6,824 nucleotides of DNA, from positions 1 to 6,824 of the forward strand of contig JAUXEQ010000079.1 of the NCBI GenBank assembly GCA_030620455.1, given 5' to 3'. This document shows, in pieces, positions 1 through 6,553 of this stretch. The notes beneath the pieces are model-generated. The model was not told the DNA's origin. It saw nothing but the letters and a program-made list of their open reading frames with translations, and made no database searches. Position 1 is the first letter of the stretch, and each line of letters begins with the position of its first letter. The DNA is from a bacterium. GTDB taxonomy: Bacteria; UBP14; UBA6098; B30-G16. Both the position numbers and the translations under genes were made by a program.

Positions 1-48
1 AATTATCGAAAAAGTTTAATCAACATAATTGATTTTCACAGCAAGAAT

Positions 49-1755
49 ATGATTTATAAAAGGGAAAAAGTTCCTGATAATTTTGACAATAAGAATATTA
101 GTTTATTATCGCGCAGAATCTTGAGATATGCCAATCGTGGTGTTACACGGCTGAAATTTCTTCGAAAAATATCCGATTTATTACTCAAATTCTCCAACTG
201 CGATAAAGTAGAACTTTTGATGAAGGACAAAGATCTTTATTATCGCTGGATTAAAAATTCCAATTCATACGATAGATATGATTTTCAAATATTAGGTCAG
301 AAAGAAATCTCCATAATTAAATCTACGACAGATGAGAATATTTCCACGTTGGATAAACTTTGCAGAAATATATTAAACAGCACTTTTGATTCATCATTGG
401 ATTTTTTTACAAACAGTGGTAGCTTTTGGAGCGGTGACATCGATTTATACTTACATGATAACGAAACCGGTATTAAAACAAATACTCTAATTTCTACAGA
501 TAATTATAAATCAATTTCAATTATCCATGTTGAAATCGATGATTTTAACGACGGACTATTAGAATTAATGAGCAAAGAACCTTATTTTTTCACAAAGAAT
601 GAGATAATACTTTATGAAAATATTGGTCGAATTTTAGGAATAGCTATTGCAAACAGACGTGCCCAAAGTTCTCTTAGAGAAAGAATAAAAGAACTAGCAT
701 GTCTCTACCAAATATCCCAGATAACTGAAAAACCTGGGATTTCTCTTGATGAAATTCTACAGAAGATTACTTTATTACTTCCATCAGCCTTGCAGTATTC
801 AGATATTGCTGCAGCCAAGATTACATTTGATGAAAAGTTATTTTCGACTCCCGGATTTGGAAATGCTCTTTTCAGCATTTCCTCCCAAATAATTATCAAT
901 GGTCAGAACAGAGGAATCGTGAATGTTGCATATACAAAAGGAATAACTGAATTTTATAAGAATCCATTTCTGGTTGAGGAAAAAAAACTGCTAGAATCTG
1001 TTGCAAGAGAAATCTCCATGCTTGTTAATAGAAAACAGATAGAAGAAGATAGAAAAAAAATAGAAGAGCAACTTCGTCATGCGGATCGACTTGCAACTCT
1101 CGGTCAACTTGCTGCTGGCGTGGCACATGAGTTGAATGAACCATTGGGAAGTATACTAGGTTTTGCACAACTTTCTAAGAAAATACATGGATTGCCAAAC
1201 CAAGTATCAGAGGATTTGACAAAAATCGAAAATGCATCAATTCATGCACGTGAAGTTGTTAAAAAGCTTCTTTTCTTCGCGCGACAAATGCCAATAAAAA
1301 TAGCCAGTGTTAATATAAATAAAATTATCGAGGATGGAATTTACTTTTTAGAATCAAGATGCATAAAGGAAGGCATCGAACTTATCCGTTCTCTTGCACC
1401 AAATCTTCCCAATGTATTAGCTGATCCTGCACAAATACATCAAGTTCTCGTCAATCTTATTGTTAATGCTATCCAGGCTATGCCCGATGGTGGAATTTTG
1501 ACAATAAAAACAGATGTATCTGATGATTTTTTAATACTTATTGTCGAGGATACAGGTTTGGGTATGACAGATAAAGTTAGGGAAAAAATATTTCTTCCTT
1601 TTTTCACAACCAAAGATGTTAACGAAGGAACTGGTCTTGGACTTTCAGTTGTTCATGGTATTATTTCATCACTTGGCGGAAATATTTCCGTTGAGAGTGA
1701 AGTCAATAGTGGTTCAAGTTTTAAAATATTATTACCTTTAAACGACCAAATATAA
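49..1755 (+). CDS. Cytoplasmic GAF-domain sensor histidine kinase (NtrB-like), partner of the downstream sigma-54 regulator
   Basis: The product autophosphorylates on histidine and should pass the phosphate to the regulator encoded 12 nt downstream. No signal peptide or membrane segment is visible, so it should sense a soluble cue. Residues 20-205 form a divergent GAF-like region and 210-330 a second GAF-like region. A charged helix (about 328-347) leads into the HisKA H-box, with the phosphoacceptor H360 in AHELNEPL. The HATPase part is complete: N-box around N469/N473, G1 box DTGLGM (501-506), F-box FLPFF (515-519) and G2 box GTGLGL (527-532). The ATG at 49 has no clear Shine-Dalgarno, and the frame stays open back to base 1, so the true start may lie before the window. 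About 20 residues precede the first recognisable segment (RRILRYANRG), so the ATG is plausible. The ligand is unknown. Kinase assignment is very sure; the exact start is not. Confidence 0.95.
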   Translation: MIYKREKVPDNFDNKNISLLSRRILRYANRGVTRLKFLRKISDLLLKFSNCDKVELLMKDKDLYYRWIKNSNSYDRYDFQILGQKEISIIKSTTDENISTLDKLCRNILNSTFDSSLDFFTNSGSFWSGDIDLYLHDNETGIKTNTLISTDNYKSISIIHVEIDDFNDGLLELMSKEPYFFTKNEIILYENIGRILGIAIANRRAQSSLRERIKELACLYQISQITEKPGISLDEILQKITLLLPSALQYSDIAAAKITFDEKLFSTPGFGNALFSISSQIIINGQNRGIVNVAYTKGITEFYKNPFLVEEKKLLESVAREISMLVNRKQIEEDRKKIEEQLRHADRLATLGQLAAGVAHELNEPLGSILGFAQLSKKIHGLPNQVSEDLTKIENASIHAREVVKKLLFFARQMPIKIASVNINKIIEDGIYFLESRCIKEGIELIRSLAPNLPNVLADPAQIHQVLVNLIVNAIQAMPDGGILTIKTDVSDDFLILIVEDTGLGMTDKVREKIFLPFFTTKDVNEGTGLGLSVVHGIISSLGGNISVESEVNSGSSFKILLPLNDQI

Positions 1756-1767
1756 CTATAGACAAAA

Positions 1768-3123
1768 ATGCTAAGCAAAAATAACCCCCAAATATTGGTT
1801 GTTGATGATTCGCTGGAAATGATAGAAATACTCCAGAGAAATTTAACAACAGCAGGATACAAAATATTCACTGCTTCCTCTGCTCCAGATGCAGTGAGGG
1901 TTTTAGAATCCACTTCTATTGATCTTGTGATTACAGATCTCAAAATGCCAAAGGTAAATGGACTTGATTTGATTCGTCATGTAAAGGAAAATTATAAAGA
2001 TACAGAAATTATATTGATAACAGGATATGCTACCATAGAAGGCGCCGTAAAAGCAATAAAGACAGGTGCTGAAGAATATTTACCTAAACCTTTTACTATT
2101 GAAGAATTATTAACAGTGGTTAAGCGCACACTCGATAAATTGATGATACAAAAAAAGGGGAGCAATAATTTTGAAGAAAAGCTGTCTTCTCAATATGGAA
2201 TCATCGGTGATTCAGAAGTGATGAGGAAGATTTTTGCTTTGATTTCTAAAGTCTCATTAACATCCGTAACTACACTTATTACTGGAGAGAGCGGCACAGG
2301 GAAAGAGCTAGTAGCAAGAGCAATACACTATTCAGGCAAACGAGCTTCGGCTCCATTCGTGCCAATAAATTGCGGAGGTATTCCAGAGGAATTACTGGAG
2401 AGCGAACTTTTCGGTCATGTTAAAGGGGCATTTACCGGTGCAGTGGAAACAAGAGCTGGCTTTTTCCAAATCGCTGATGGTGGGAGCATCTTTCTCGATG
2501 AAATCAGTGAGACAAGTCTTACCATGCAAGTAAAATTGCTAAGGGTGCTTCAAGATAAAGAAATTTTTATGATCGGTTCAAGAAAACCCAGGAAAGTTGA
2601 TATAAGAATTATAGCTGCTACAAATAAAGATCTTTATTCTATGGTAAAAAAAGAATATTTCCGTGAAGACCTCTATTATAGATTGAATGTCATTAATATC
2701 GAATTACCTCCGTTGAGAGAAAGAGGTGATGATATAATATTGTTAACAAAATATTTCACATCAAAGTTTTCTGAAGAGATTGGTAAACCAACACCGGAAT
2801 TTTCAACTCAGGTGTTGAAAGTCTTTAAAGAATATTATTGGGCAGGAAACGTTCGTGAATTGGCAAATGTAATCCAACAACTTGTTGTAATGATTGATAG
2901 AGATGTAATTAATGTAACTGATTTACCTTATTTGATGCGGTTTTCTTTGTCAAAAGAAAGTGGATTTGACAAACCACTTGTAGAAATTGAAGCTGAATAT
3001 ATCCGCAATGTCTTAAATAGTGTTAATGGTAATAAAACTCGAGCAGCTAAAATACTGGGTATTGATCGTAAAACATTAAGGACAAAACTCAAACAATTCG
3101 TATTGGGAAATAATGGAAGTTGA
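1768..3123 (+). CDS. NtrC-family sigma-54-dependent response regulator (receiver, AAA+, Fis-type HTH)
   Basis: This is a transcriptional activator that uses ATP to open sigma-54 promoters when phosphorylated. The receiver domain (residues 7-120) has the acidic pair D13/D14, phosphoacceptor D57 in TDLKMP, T85 and K107. The AAA+ domain (about 143-380) has Walker A GESGTGKE (173-180), an intact sigma-54 contact loop GAFTGA (220-225), Walker B FLDE (242-245), the FRED arginine region (298-301) and the GNVREL motif (360-365). The C-terminal helix-turn-helix is Fis-like (about 408-445, with NKTRAAKILGIDRKTLR). All elements needed for activity are present and the length of 451 aa is normal for the family. 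It follows the kinase after 12 nt in the same direction, so the two are almost certainly co-transcribed. The start lacks a good Shine-Dalgarno, which suggests modest or coupled translation. The best local target is the -24/-12 element at 3300-3315. Confidence 0.96.
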   Translation: MLSKNNPQILVVDDSLEMIEILQRNLTTAGYKIFTASSAPDAVRVLESTSIDLVITDLKMPKVNGLDLIRHVKENYKDTEIILITGYATIEGAVKAIKTGAEEYLPKPFTIEELLTVVKRTLDKLMIQKKGSNNFEEKLSSQYGIIGDSEVMRKIFALISKVSLTSVTTLITGESGTGKELVARAIHYSGKRASAPFVPINCGGIPEELLESELFGHVKGAFTGAVETRAGFFQIADGGSIFLDEISETSLTMQVKLLRVLQDKEIFMIGSRKPRKVDIRIIAATNKDLYSMVKKEYFREDLYYRLNVINIELPPLRERGDDIILLTKYFTSKFSEEIGKPTPEFSTQVLKVFKEYYWAGNVRELANVIQQLVVMIDRDVINVTDLPYLMRFSLSKESGFDKPLVEIEAEYIRNVLNSVNGNKTRAAKILGIDRKTLRTKLKQFVLGNNGS

Positions 3124-3187
3124 ATTCTTTGATGGTTCATTTTTTCTCAATGGGTAAATTTTCCTCGGTAAAATCAATCCAAAAACT

Positions 3188-3209
3188 GAGAAATTCACTC
3201 TCCTTTTTT
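3188..3209 (+). terminator. Weak candidate rho-independent terminator after the regulator gene
   Basis: A 4-bp stem (GAGA 3188-3191 with TCTC 3199-3202, 7-nt loop) is followed after one C by six T residues (3204-3209). It lies about 65 bp after the regulator stop and upstream of the sigma-54 element, where a boundary would be expected. The stem is short, so this is only a candidate. Confidence 0.22.
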
Positions 3210-3224
3210 ATAGCTTTAAGTATT

Positions 3225-3267
3225 ATTAGTTCTTCTAATTAATTAGTCCTCTTTGAATTACACTAAA
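3225..3267 (+). promoter_or_regulatory. Candidate upstream activator site for the sigma-54 regulator
   Basis: A perfect 12-bp palindrome CTAATTAATTAG (3235-3246) sits inside a cluster of related half-sites: ATTAGT at 3225-3230 and 3242-3247, and the inverted form ACTAA at 3262-3266. The cluster is about 60-100 bp upstream of the predicted transcription start near 3326, the usual range for NtrC-type enhancer sites. The surrounding DNA is AT-rich, so chance occurrence is a real possibility. Assignment to the neighbouring regulator is inference. Confidence 0.3.
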
Positions 3268-3299
3268 ATGACATTACAAATCCCTCTAAATTCATACTT

Positions 3300-3315
3300 T
3301 GGTATGGTTTTTGCA
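3300..3315 (+). promoter_or_regulatory. Sigma-54 (-24/-12) promoter for the small cysteine protein and glutamate dehydrogenase operon
   Basis: The sequence TGGTATG-N4-TTGCA matches the consensus TGGCACG-N4-TTGCW. It has the invariant GG (3301-3302) and GC (3313-3314) exactly 10 nt apart, a perfect TTGC, and only two transitions in the -24 block. Transcription should start around 3325-3328, leaving a leader of about 45 nt before the ATG at 3373. It lies directly downstream of an activator gene with an intact GAFTGA loop, which supports a functional pairing. Confidence 0.8.
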
Positions 3316-3360
3316 GTTACTCTGGTGAAAGCATAAATTGAAAACACATTAAGCTATATA

Positions 3361-3366
3361 GGAGGT
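3361..3366 (+). promoter_or_regulatory. Strong Shine-Dalgarno for the small cysteine protein
   Basis: GGAGGT, preceded by A, stands 6 nt before the ATG at 3373 and is close to the full anti-16S complement. It fixes this start codon. The kinase and regulator starts have nothing comparable. Confidence 0.9.
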
Positions 3367-3372
3367 ATTACA

Positions 3373-3750
3373 ATGGCTAAGTCTAAGGAGATAAAAAACC
3401 CGGATGTTTCTTCCAAAAAGGAATTTCGTGGTATAACAACGGAAAAGTTACAGGAGATAAGAAACCCAGAAGTTTTAGATAAAAAGAAACTTAGTGGTTT
3501 GTGTTCTACTTGTAAGTATGCAGATGAATGCTGCTTTCCCAAAGATCCGAATAGACCTGTATTTTTCTGCGAGGAGTTCGAAATAGAACAAGCACCGGTA
3601 ATTCAAGAAACACATCCTGATTCTTCGAAAGAAGAACTCTCCAAAACAGATGAAAAATTCAAGGGACTCTGTGTAAACTGTGAACATCGCTATGAATGCA
3701 CGTTTCCGAAATCAGAAAGCGGTGTTTGGCATTGTGAAGAATACGAATAG
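3373..3750 (+). CDS. Small protein with two tandem four-cysteine modules, probably metal-binding; function unknown
   Basis: I cannot assign a function to this 125-residue, lysine- and glutamate-rich soluble protein. It contains two copies of one module. In copy 1 (residues 42-70) the cysteines are C44, C47, C53 and C66, with an extra C54. In copy 2 (98-125) they are C100, C103, C109 and C121. The shared pattern is GLCxxCx5CxFPK, then 8-9 residues, then CEE-aromatic-E. Four spaced cysteines per module suggest a zinc knuckle or an iron centre, but no histidine is conserved between the copies. The N-terminus carries a second duplication: EIKNPDVSSKKEFRG (6-20) and EIRNPEVLDKKKLSG (28-42). There is no signal peptide or membrane segment. 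It is the first gene after the sigma-54 promoter, has an excellent Shine-Dalgarno, and precedes the glutamate dehydrogenase genes by 85 bp. A redox- or metal-responsive accessory role is inference only. Confidence 0.9.
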   Translation: MAKSKEIKNPDVSSKKEFRGITTEKLQEIRNPEVLDKKKLSGLCSTCKYADECCFPKDPNRPVFFCEEFEIEQAPVIQETHPDSSKEELSKTDEKFKGLCVNCEHRYECTFPKSESGVWHCEEYE

Positions 3751-3823
3751 AATGGTCTCTGTGGATAAGAGATAATTCAGTTCAGAATGAAAAGATATTT
3801 CCTTTTTTGTCTTTTGATTCTAT

Positions 3824-3829
3824 GGAGGT
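3824..3829 (+). promoter_or_regulatory. Strong Shine-Dalgarno for the first glutamate dehydrogenase
   Basis: GGAGGT stands 6 nt before the ATG at 3836, the same spacing as for the small cysteine protein. It supports 3836 as the start over the in-frame ATG at 3848. Confidence 0.85.
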
Positions 3830-3835
3830 TTTATC

Positions 3836-5113
3836 ATGGTTAAGGTAATGACAAAAACAAAAATTGGTGTTTATGAAAATGTTAAACAGCAGTTTGCTAA
3901 GGCAAGCGATTTGATGGAACTCGATAGTGATGTGAGAGAAATACTTTCAAAAACAACAAACGAAATTATAATCAATTTCCCAGTAAAGATGGATGATGGG
4001 CATATTGAAATTTTTACTGGTTATCGTGTTCAGCACAACAATGCACTAGGACCATATAAAGGTGGACTTAGATTTCATCCGATGGTGAATCTAGATGAGG
4101 TACGAGCACTTGCAACCTGGATGACTTGGAAAGGTGCTCTTACTAGCATTCCTTTTGGGGGAGCAAAAGGTGGTATCCAGATGGATCCATCAAAATATTC
4201 TCAAAGCGAACTTGAGCGAATTACAAGGCGTTTTACATTTGCGCTTGGGAATAATATCGGTCCGGAATATGATATTCCAGCTCCCGATGTGAACACCAAT
4301 CCCCAAATAATGGCATGGATATTAGATACTTATCTTTCAACTATACCACCTCATGAACGACAAAGATGTATACATGTTGTAACAGGCAAACCGGTTGAAT
4401 CCGGTGGATCCATTGGAAGAAATAAGGCAACTGGACAGGGAGTAGTTTTCACAATTGAACAATGGGCACAGGACCACCATTTTGATCTAAGTAATGTGAC
4501 ATACATTATTCAAGGGTTCGGGAATGTCGGTTCGTGGGCTGCGAGACTTCTCGGACGTCACGGCTCAAAACTAATTGCAGTTGAGGATATTACAGGAATA
4601 ATAATGAACACAGATGGAATTGATCCTGAGGAACTGGATGCCTATGTGAAGGAAAATGGAGGAGTAAAAGGCTATCCTAAATCCGAACCGATTGATAAAG
4701 ACACTTTTTTCGGGCTTGAAGCTGATATTTTCATTCCTGCTGCGTTGGAAAACCAGATAACTGCTGAAACTGCTCCTCTATTGAATGTAAAGCTTGTTGC
4801 CGAAGGTGCAAACGGGCCCACAAATACCGATGGTGATATTATCCTGAAAAAAAAGGGAATAGATTTGATTCCAGATATTTTATGTAATTCCGGAGGTGTT
4901 ATTGTTAGTTATTTTGAGTGGTTGCAGAACAAGCGAAGTGAAAAATGGGAATTAGAGAAAGTTGATTCAAAGTTATATAAGAAAATTATAGCAGCTTATG
5001 GGAAAGTGCAGAATGTAACTGAGAAATATAGTACAGATTGGCGAACTGCTGCATATATTGTCGCTCTATCAAGCCTTGAAAAGGTTTATAAAGAACGTGG
5101 AATATTCCCTTAA
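3836..5113 (+). CDS. gdhA: Glutamate dehydrogenase, catalytically complete (hexameric, about 420-aa class)
   Basis: This NAD(P)-dependent enzyme interconverts glutamate with 2-oxoglutarate plus ammonium in the cytoplasm, linking nitrogen assimilation or amino-acid catabolism to central carbon. The 425-residue length and both ELFV dehydrogenase domains fit the small hexameric class. Substrate and catalytic residues are present: K75 in YKGGLRFHP, K99 in MTWK, catalytic K111 in PFGGAKGG and D151 in PAPDVNTN. The nucleotide-binding Rossmann motif is GFGNVG (227-232), and the strand after it ends in VED (249-251), which does not settle NAD versus NADP. EGANGPT (323-329) and GGVIVSYFEW (353-362, with S358 in the substrate pocket) are also typical and argue for glutamate over leucine or phenylalanine dehydrogenase. 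It lies 85 bp after the small cysteine gene with no clear promoter or strong terminator between them, so it probably shares the sigma-54 promoter. Confidence 0.95.
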   Translation: MVKVMTKTKIGVYENVKQQFAKASDLMELDSDVREILSKTTNEIIINFPVKMDDGHIEIFTGYRVQHNNALGPYKGGLRFHPMVNLDEVRALATWMTWKGALTSIPFGGAKGGIQMDPSKYSQSELERITRRFTFALGNNIGPEYDIPAPDVNTNPQIMAWILDTYLSTIPPHERQRCIHVVTGKPVESGGSIGRNKATGQGVVFTIEQWAQDHHFDLSNVTYIIQGFGNVGSWAARLLGRHGSKLIAVEDITGIIMNTDGIDPEELDAYVKENGGVKGYPKSEPIDKDTFFGLEADIFIPAALENQITAETAPLLNVKLVAEGANGPTNTDGDIILKKKGIDLIPDILCNSGGVIVSYFEWLQNKRSEKWELEKVDSKLYKKIIAAYGKVQNVTEKYSTDWRTAAYIVALSSLEKVYKERGIFP

Positions 5114-5151
5114 TATTTGTAGGCTAAGTTCAAGAATTTTTCAATATTAAA

Positions 5152-6414
5152 ATGATAACCGAAAACTATCTGAGAAATACTATGATTAAGCAATTAAGTG
5201 ATGCAGCAGAACTGATGGATTTACCATCAGAGATTTATAATATCATAATAAAACCCGCTAACAAAATAGTCATCAATTTCCCTGTGAAATTGGATGATGG
5301 AATAGTTAAGGTCCTGACTGGTTATCGTGTGCAGCACAACAATATTTTAGGACCGTTCAAAGGTGGACTTCGTTTTCATCAGTCAGTTGAAATAGATGAT
5401 ATAAGTGCTTTTGCAACATTAATGACTATGAAATATGCACTTGTGGGTATTCCATTCGGTGGAGCTATGGGAGGAATCAAGTTTAATCCTTCCAAGTTTA
5501 CATTCCACGAAGTTGAGCAAATTACACGCAGATTCACTTTTGGATTGGGTAATAACATAGGACCCTACTATGACATACTAAGCCCGGATGTAAATACAAA
5601 TTCTCAAGTCATGGCATGGATTCTGGATACATTCCTTATGATGATGCCACCCACTAGAAGGAGCTGTTTGACACATGTCGTCACTGGGAAGCCTGTTATG
5701 CTGGGTGGAACTTATGGATATGCCAAAGCTGTCGCTCAAGGTATTGTATTTCTGATTAGGAAGTGGGTAGAGGAACATAAACTTAAACTAAGCAATACCT
5801 CTTATGTTATTCAGGGATTTGGGAATGTTGGTTCATGGACTTCACGCCTTTTAAAGAAACTTGGAGCAAAACTTGTAGCCGTGGAAAATGTAACTGGATC
5901 TATATACTCCCCCGATGGTATTGACCCCGATGATTTGCTATTGCATATTGCTGGATATAAAAAACTGTCTTACTATCCTGGAGTTAAGAAAATTGACCAT
6001 AATGCATTTTTAAACATCGATGCTGACATTTTTATCCTTGCTGCATTGGAAAACCAAATAAACAGTGAGAACGCTCATCTTTTAAATGTAAGTCACACCG
6101 CCGAAGGTGCAAATCATCCTATAACTGCCGATGGCTTTTCAATCCTATACAATAAGGGGATTGATATTATCCCGGATATACTTTGTAATTCCGGTGGAGC
6201 TATTATAAGTAATTTCGAATGGTTACAAAATGAACATAGTGAAGTATGGGAAGTAACTGAGATGTATAACAAGTTGATTAAGATTATTGAGAGAGCATAT
6301 GACAAGGTTATCGAAGCAATGAATAAATACAATACCGATCCTAAAACCGCAGCTTATATTGTCGCATTATCGAGATTGAATAATGTATATTCAAAACGAG
6401 GAATTTTCCCTTAG
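5152..6414 (+). CDS. Glutamate dehydrogenase paralogue lacking the catalytic lysine; probable pseudoenzyme or regulatory subunit
   Basis: This tandem paralogue of the preceding dehydrogenase is 420 aa long and alignable end to end, with over half of positions identical by eye; both end in RGIFP. It keeps K70, K94, D146, the Rossmann motif GFGNVG (222-227) and pocket S353. The catalytic lysine, however, is M106 (PFGGAMGG, codon ATG at 5467-5469). Other family-conserved positions have also changed: RFHP to RFHQ (Q77), GR...ATG to GY...AVA (Y190, V194, A195), PAALENQ to LAALENQ (L296), and NGPT to NHPI (H322, I324). The frame has no stop or frameshift, so it looks maintained rather than decayed. 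It starts 38 bp after its partner without a Shine-Dalgarno; ATG 5182 is an alternative start. By family knowledge it should be inactive alone and may assemble with the active paralogue. Loss of activity is inferred, not shown. Confidence 0.9.
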   Translation: MITENYLRNTMIKQLSDAAELMDLPSEIYNIIIKPANKIVINFPVKLDDGIVKVLTGYRVQHNNILGPFKGGLRFHQSVEIDDISAFATLMTMKYALVGIPFGGAMGGIKFNPSKFTFHEVEQITRRFTFGLGNNIGPYYDILSPDVNTNSQVMAWILDTFLMMMPPTRRSCLTHVVTGKPVMLGGTYGYAKAVAQGIVFLIRKWVEEHKLKLSNTSYVIQGFGNVGSWTSRLLKKLGAKLVAVENVTGSIYSPDGIDPDDLLLHIAGYKKLSYYPGVKKIDHNAFLNIDADIFILAALENQINSENAHLLNVSHTAEGANHPITADGFSILYNKGIDIIPDILCNSGGAIISNFEWLQNEHSEVWEVTEMYNKLIKIIERAYDKVIEAMNKYNTDPKTAAYIVALSRLNNVYSKRGIFP

Positions 6415-6532
6415 TATCCTGATTTGTTATTTCCGAGAATTGTGTAGATCACTGTAATTAGAATTAACACATGATGTGAGAAGATTCTTCATTTTTCATT
6501 CTGTGAAATTTGCAATTCAGTTTTTGTAATTG

Positions 6533-6553
6533 GGATTAAGGCTTTCTTAATTC
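6533..6553. other. Inverted repeat downstream of the dehydrogenase pair
   Basis: GGATTAAG (6533-6540) can pair with CTTAATTC (6546-6553) across a 5-nt loop, forming an 8-bp stem with one G-U pair. No T-tract follows, so it is not a classical terminator. It could be a weak 3'-end hairpin of the operon or chance in AT-rich DNA. Confidence 0.3.

Noticed and set aside
1126..1149. Kinase H-box reads HELNEPL rather than the commoner HE(I/L)xNPL
   Set aside because: HELNEPL is a known variant in NtrB-like kinases with this type of HisKA domain, so it is not evidence of inactivity; all other boxes are intact.
1653..1943. Minus-strand ORF of 96 codons across the kinase/regulator junction, and other minus-strand ORFs of 60-72 codons inside the genes
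   Set aside because: They lie opposite well-supported genes, have no recognisable domain or ribosome-binding site, and are explained as shadows of the coding frames.
3158..3174. ATTTT/AAAAT inverted repeat with a 7-nt loop after the regulator gene
   Set aside because: All A-T pairs and no trailing T-run; expected by chance in this composition.
3756..3772. Hairpin TCTCT/AGAGA with a 7-nt loop between the small cysteine gene and the first GDH
   Set aside because: Only 5 bp and no T-tract directly after it; not convincing as a terminator or attenuator.
3789..3808. GAAA/TTTC stem followed by a T6 tract before the first GDH
   Set aside because: A 4-bp, mostly A-T stem is too weak to call a terminator. 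The pyrimidine-rich run could instead be an unstructured stretch before the Shine-Dalgarno.
3751..3835. Separate sigma-54 promoter for the first GDH
   Set aside because: No GG-N10-GC arrangement with a credible TGG/TTGC match is found in this gap.
5152..6414. Second GDH as an ordinary decaying pseudogene
   Set aside because: The frame is complete over 420 codons with conserved scaffold motifs and C-terminus; random decay would be expected to introduce stops or frameshifts, so maintained pseudoenzyme is preferred.
6468..6478. CACATGATGTG inverted repeat downstream of the second GDH
   Set aside because: Short, isolated, not followed by a promoter or intact gene; no support for an operator role.
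6494..6525. TTTCA/TGAAA hairpin with a distant T5 run
   Set aside because: The T-run is 12 nt away from a 5-bp stem, which does not fit a rho-independent terminator.
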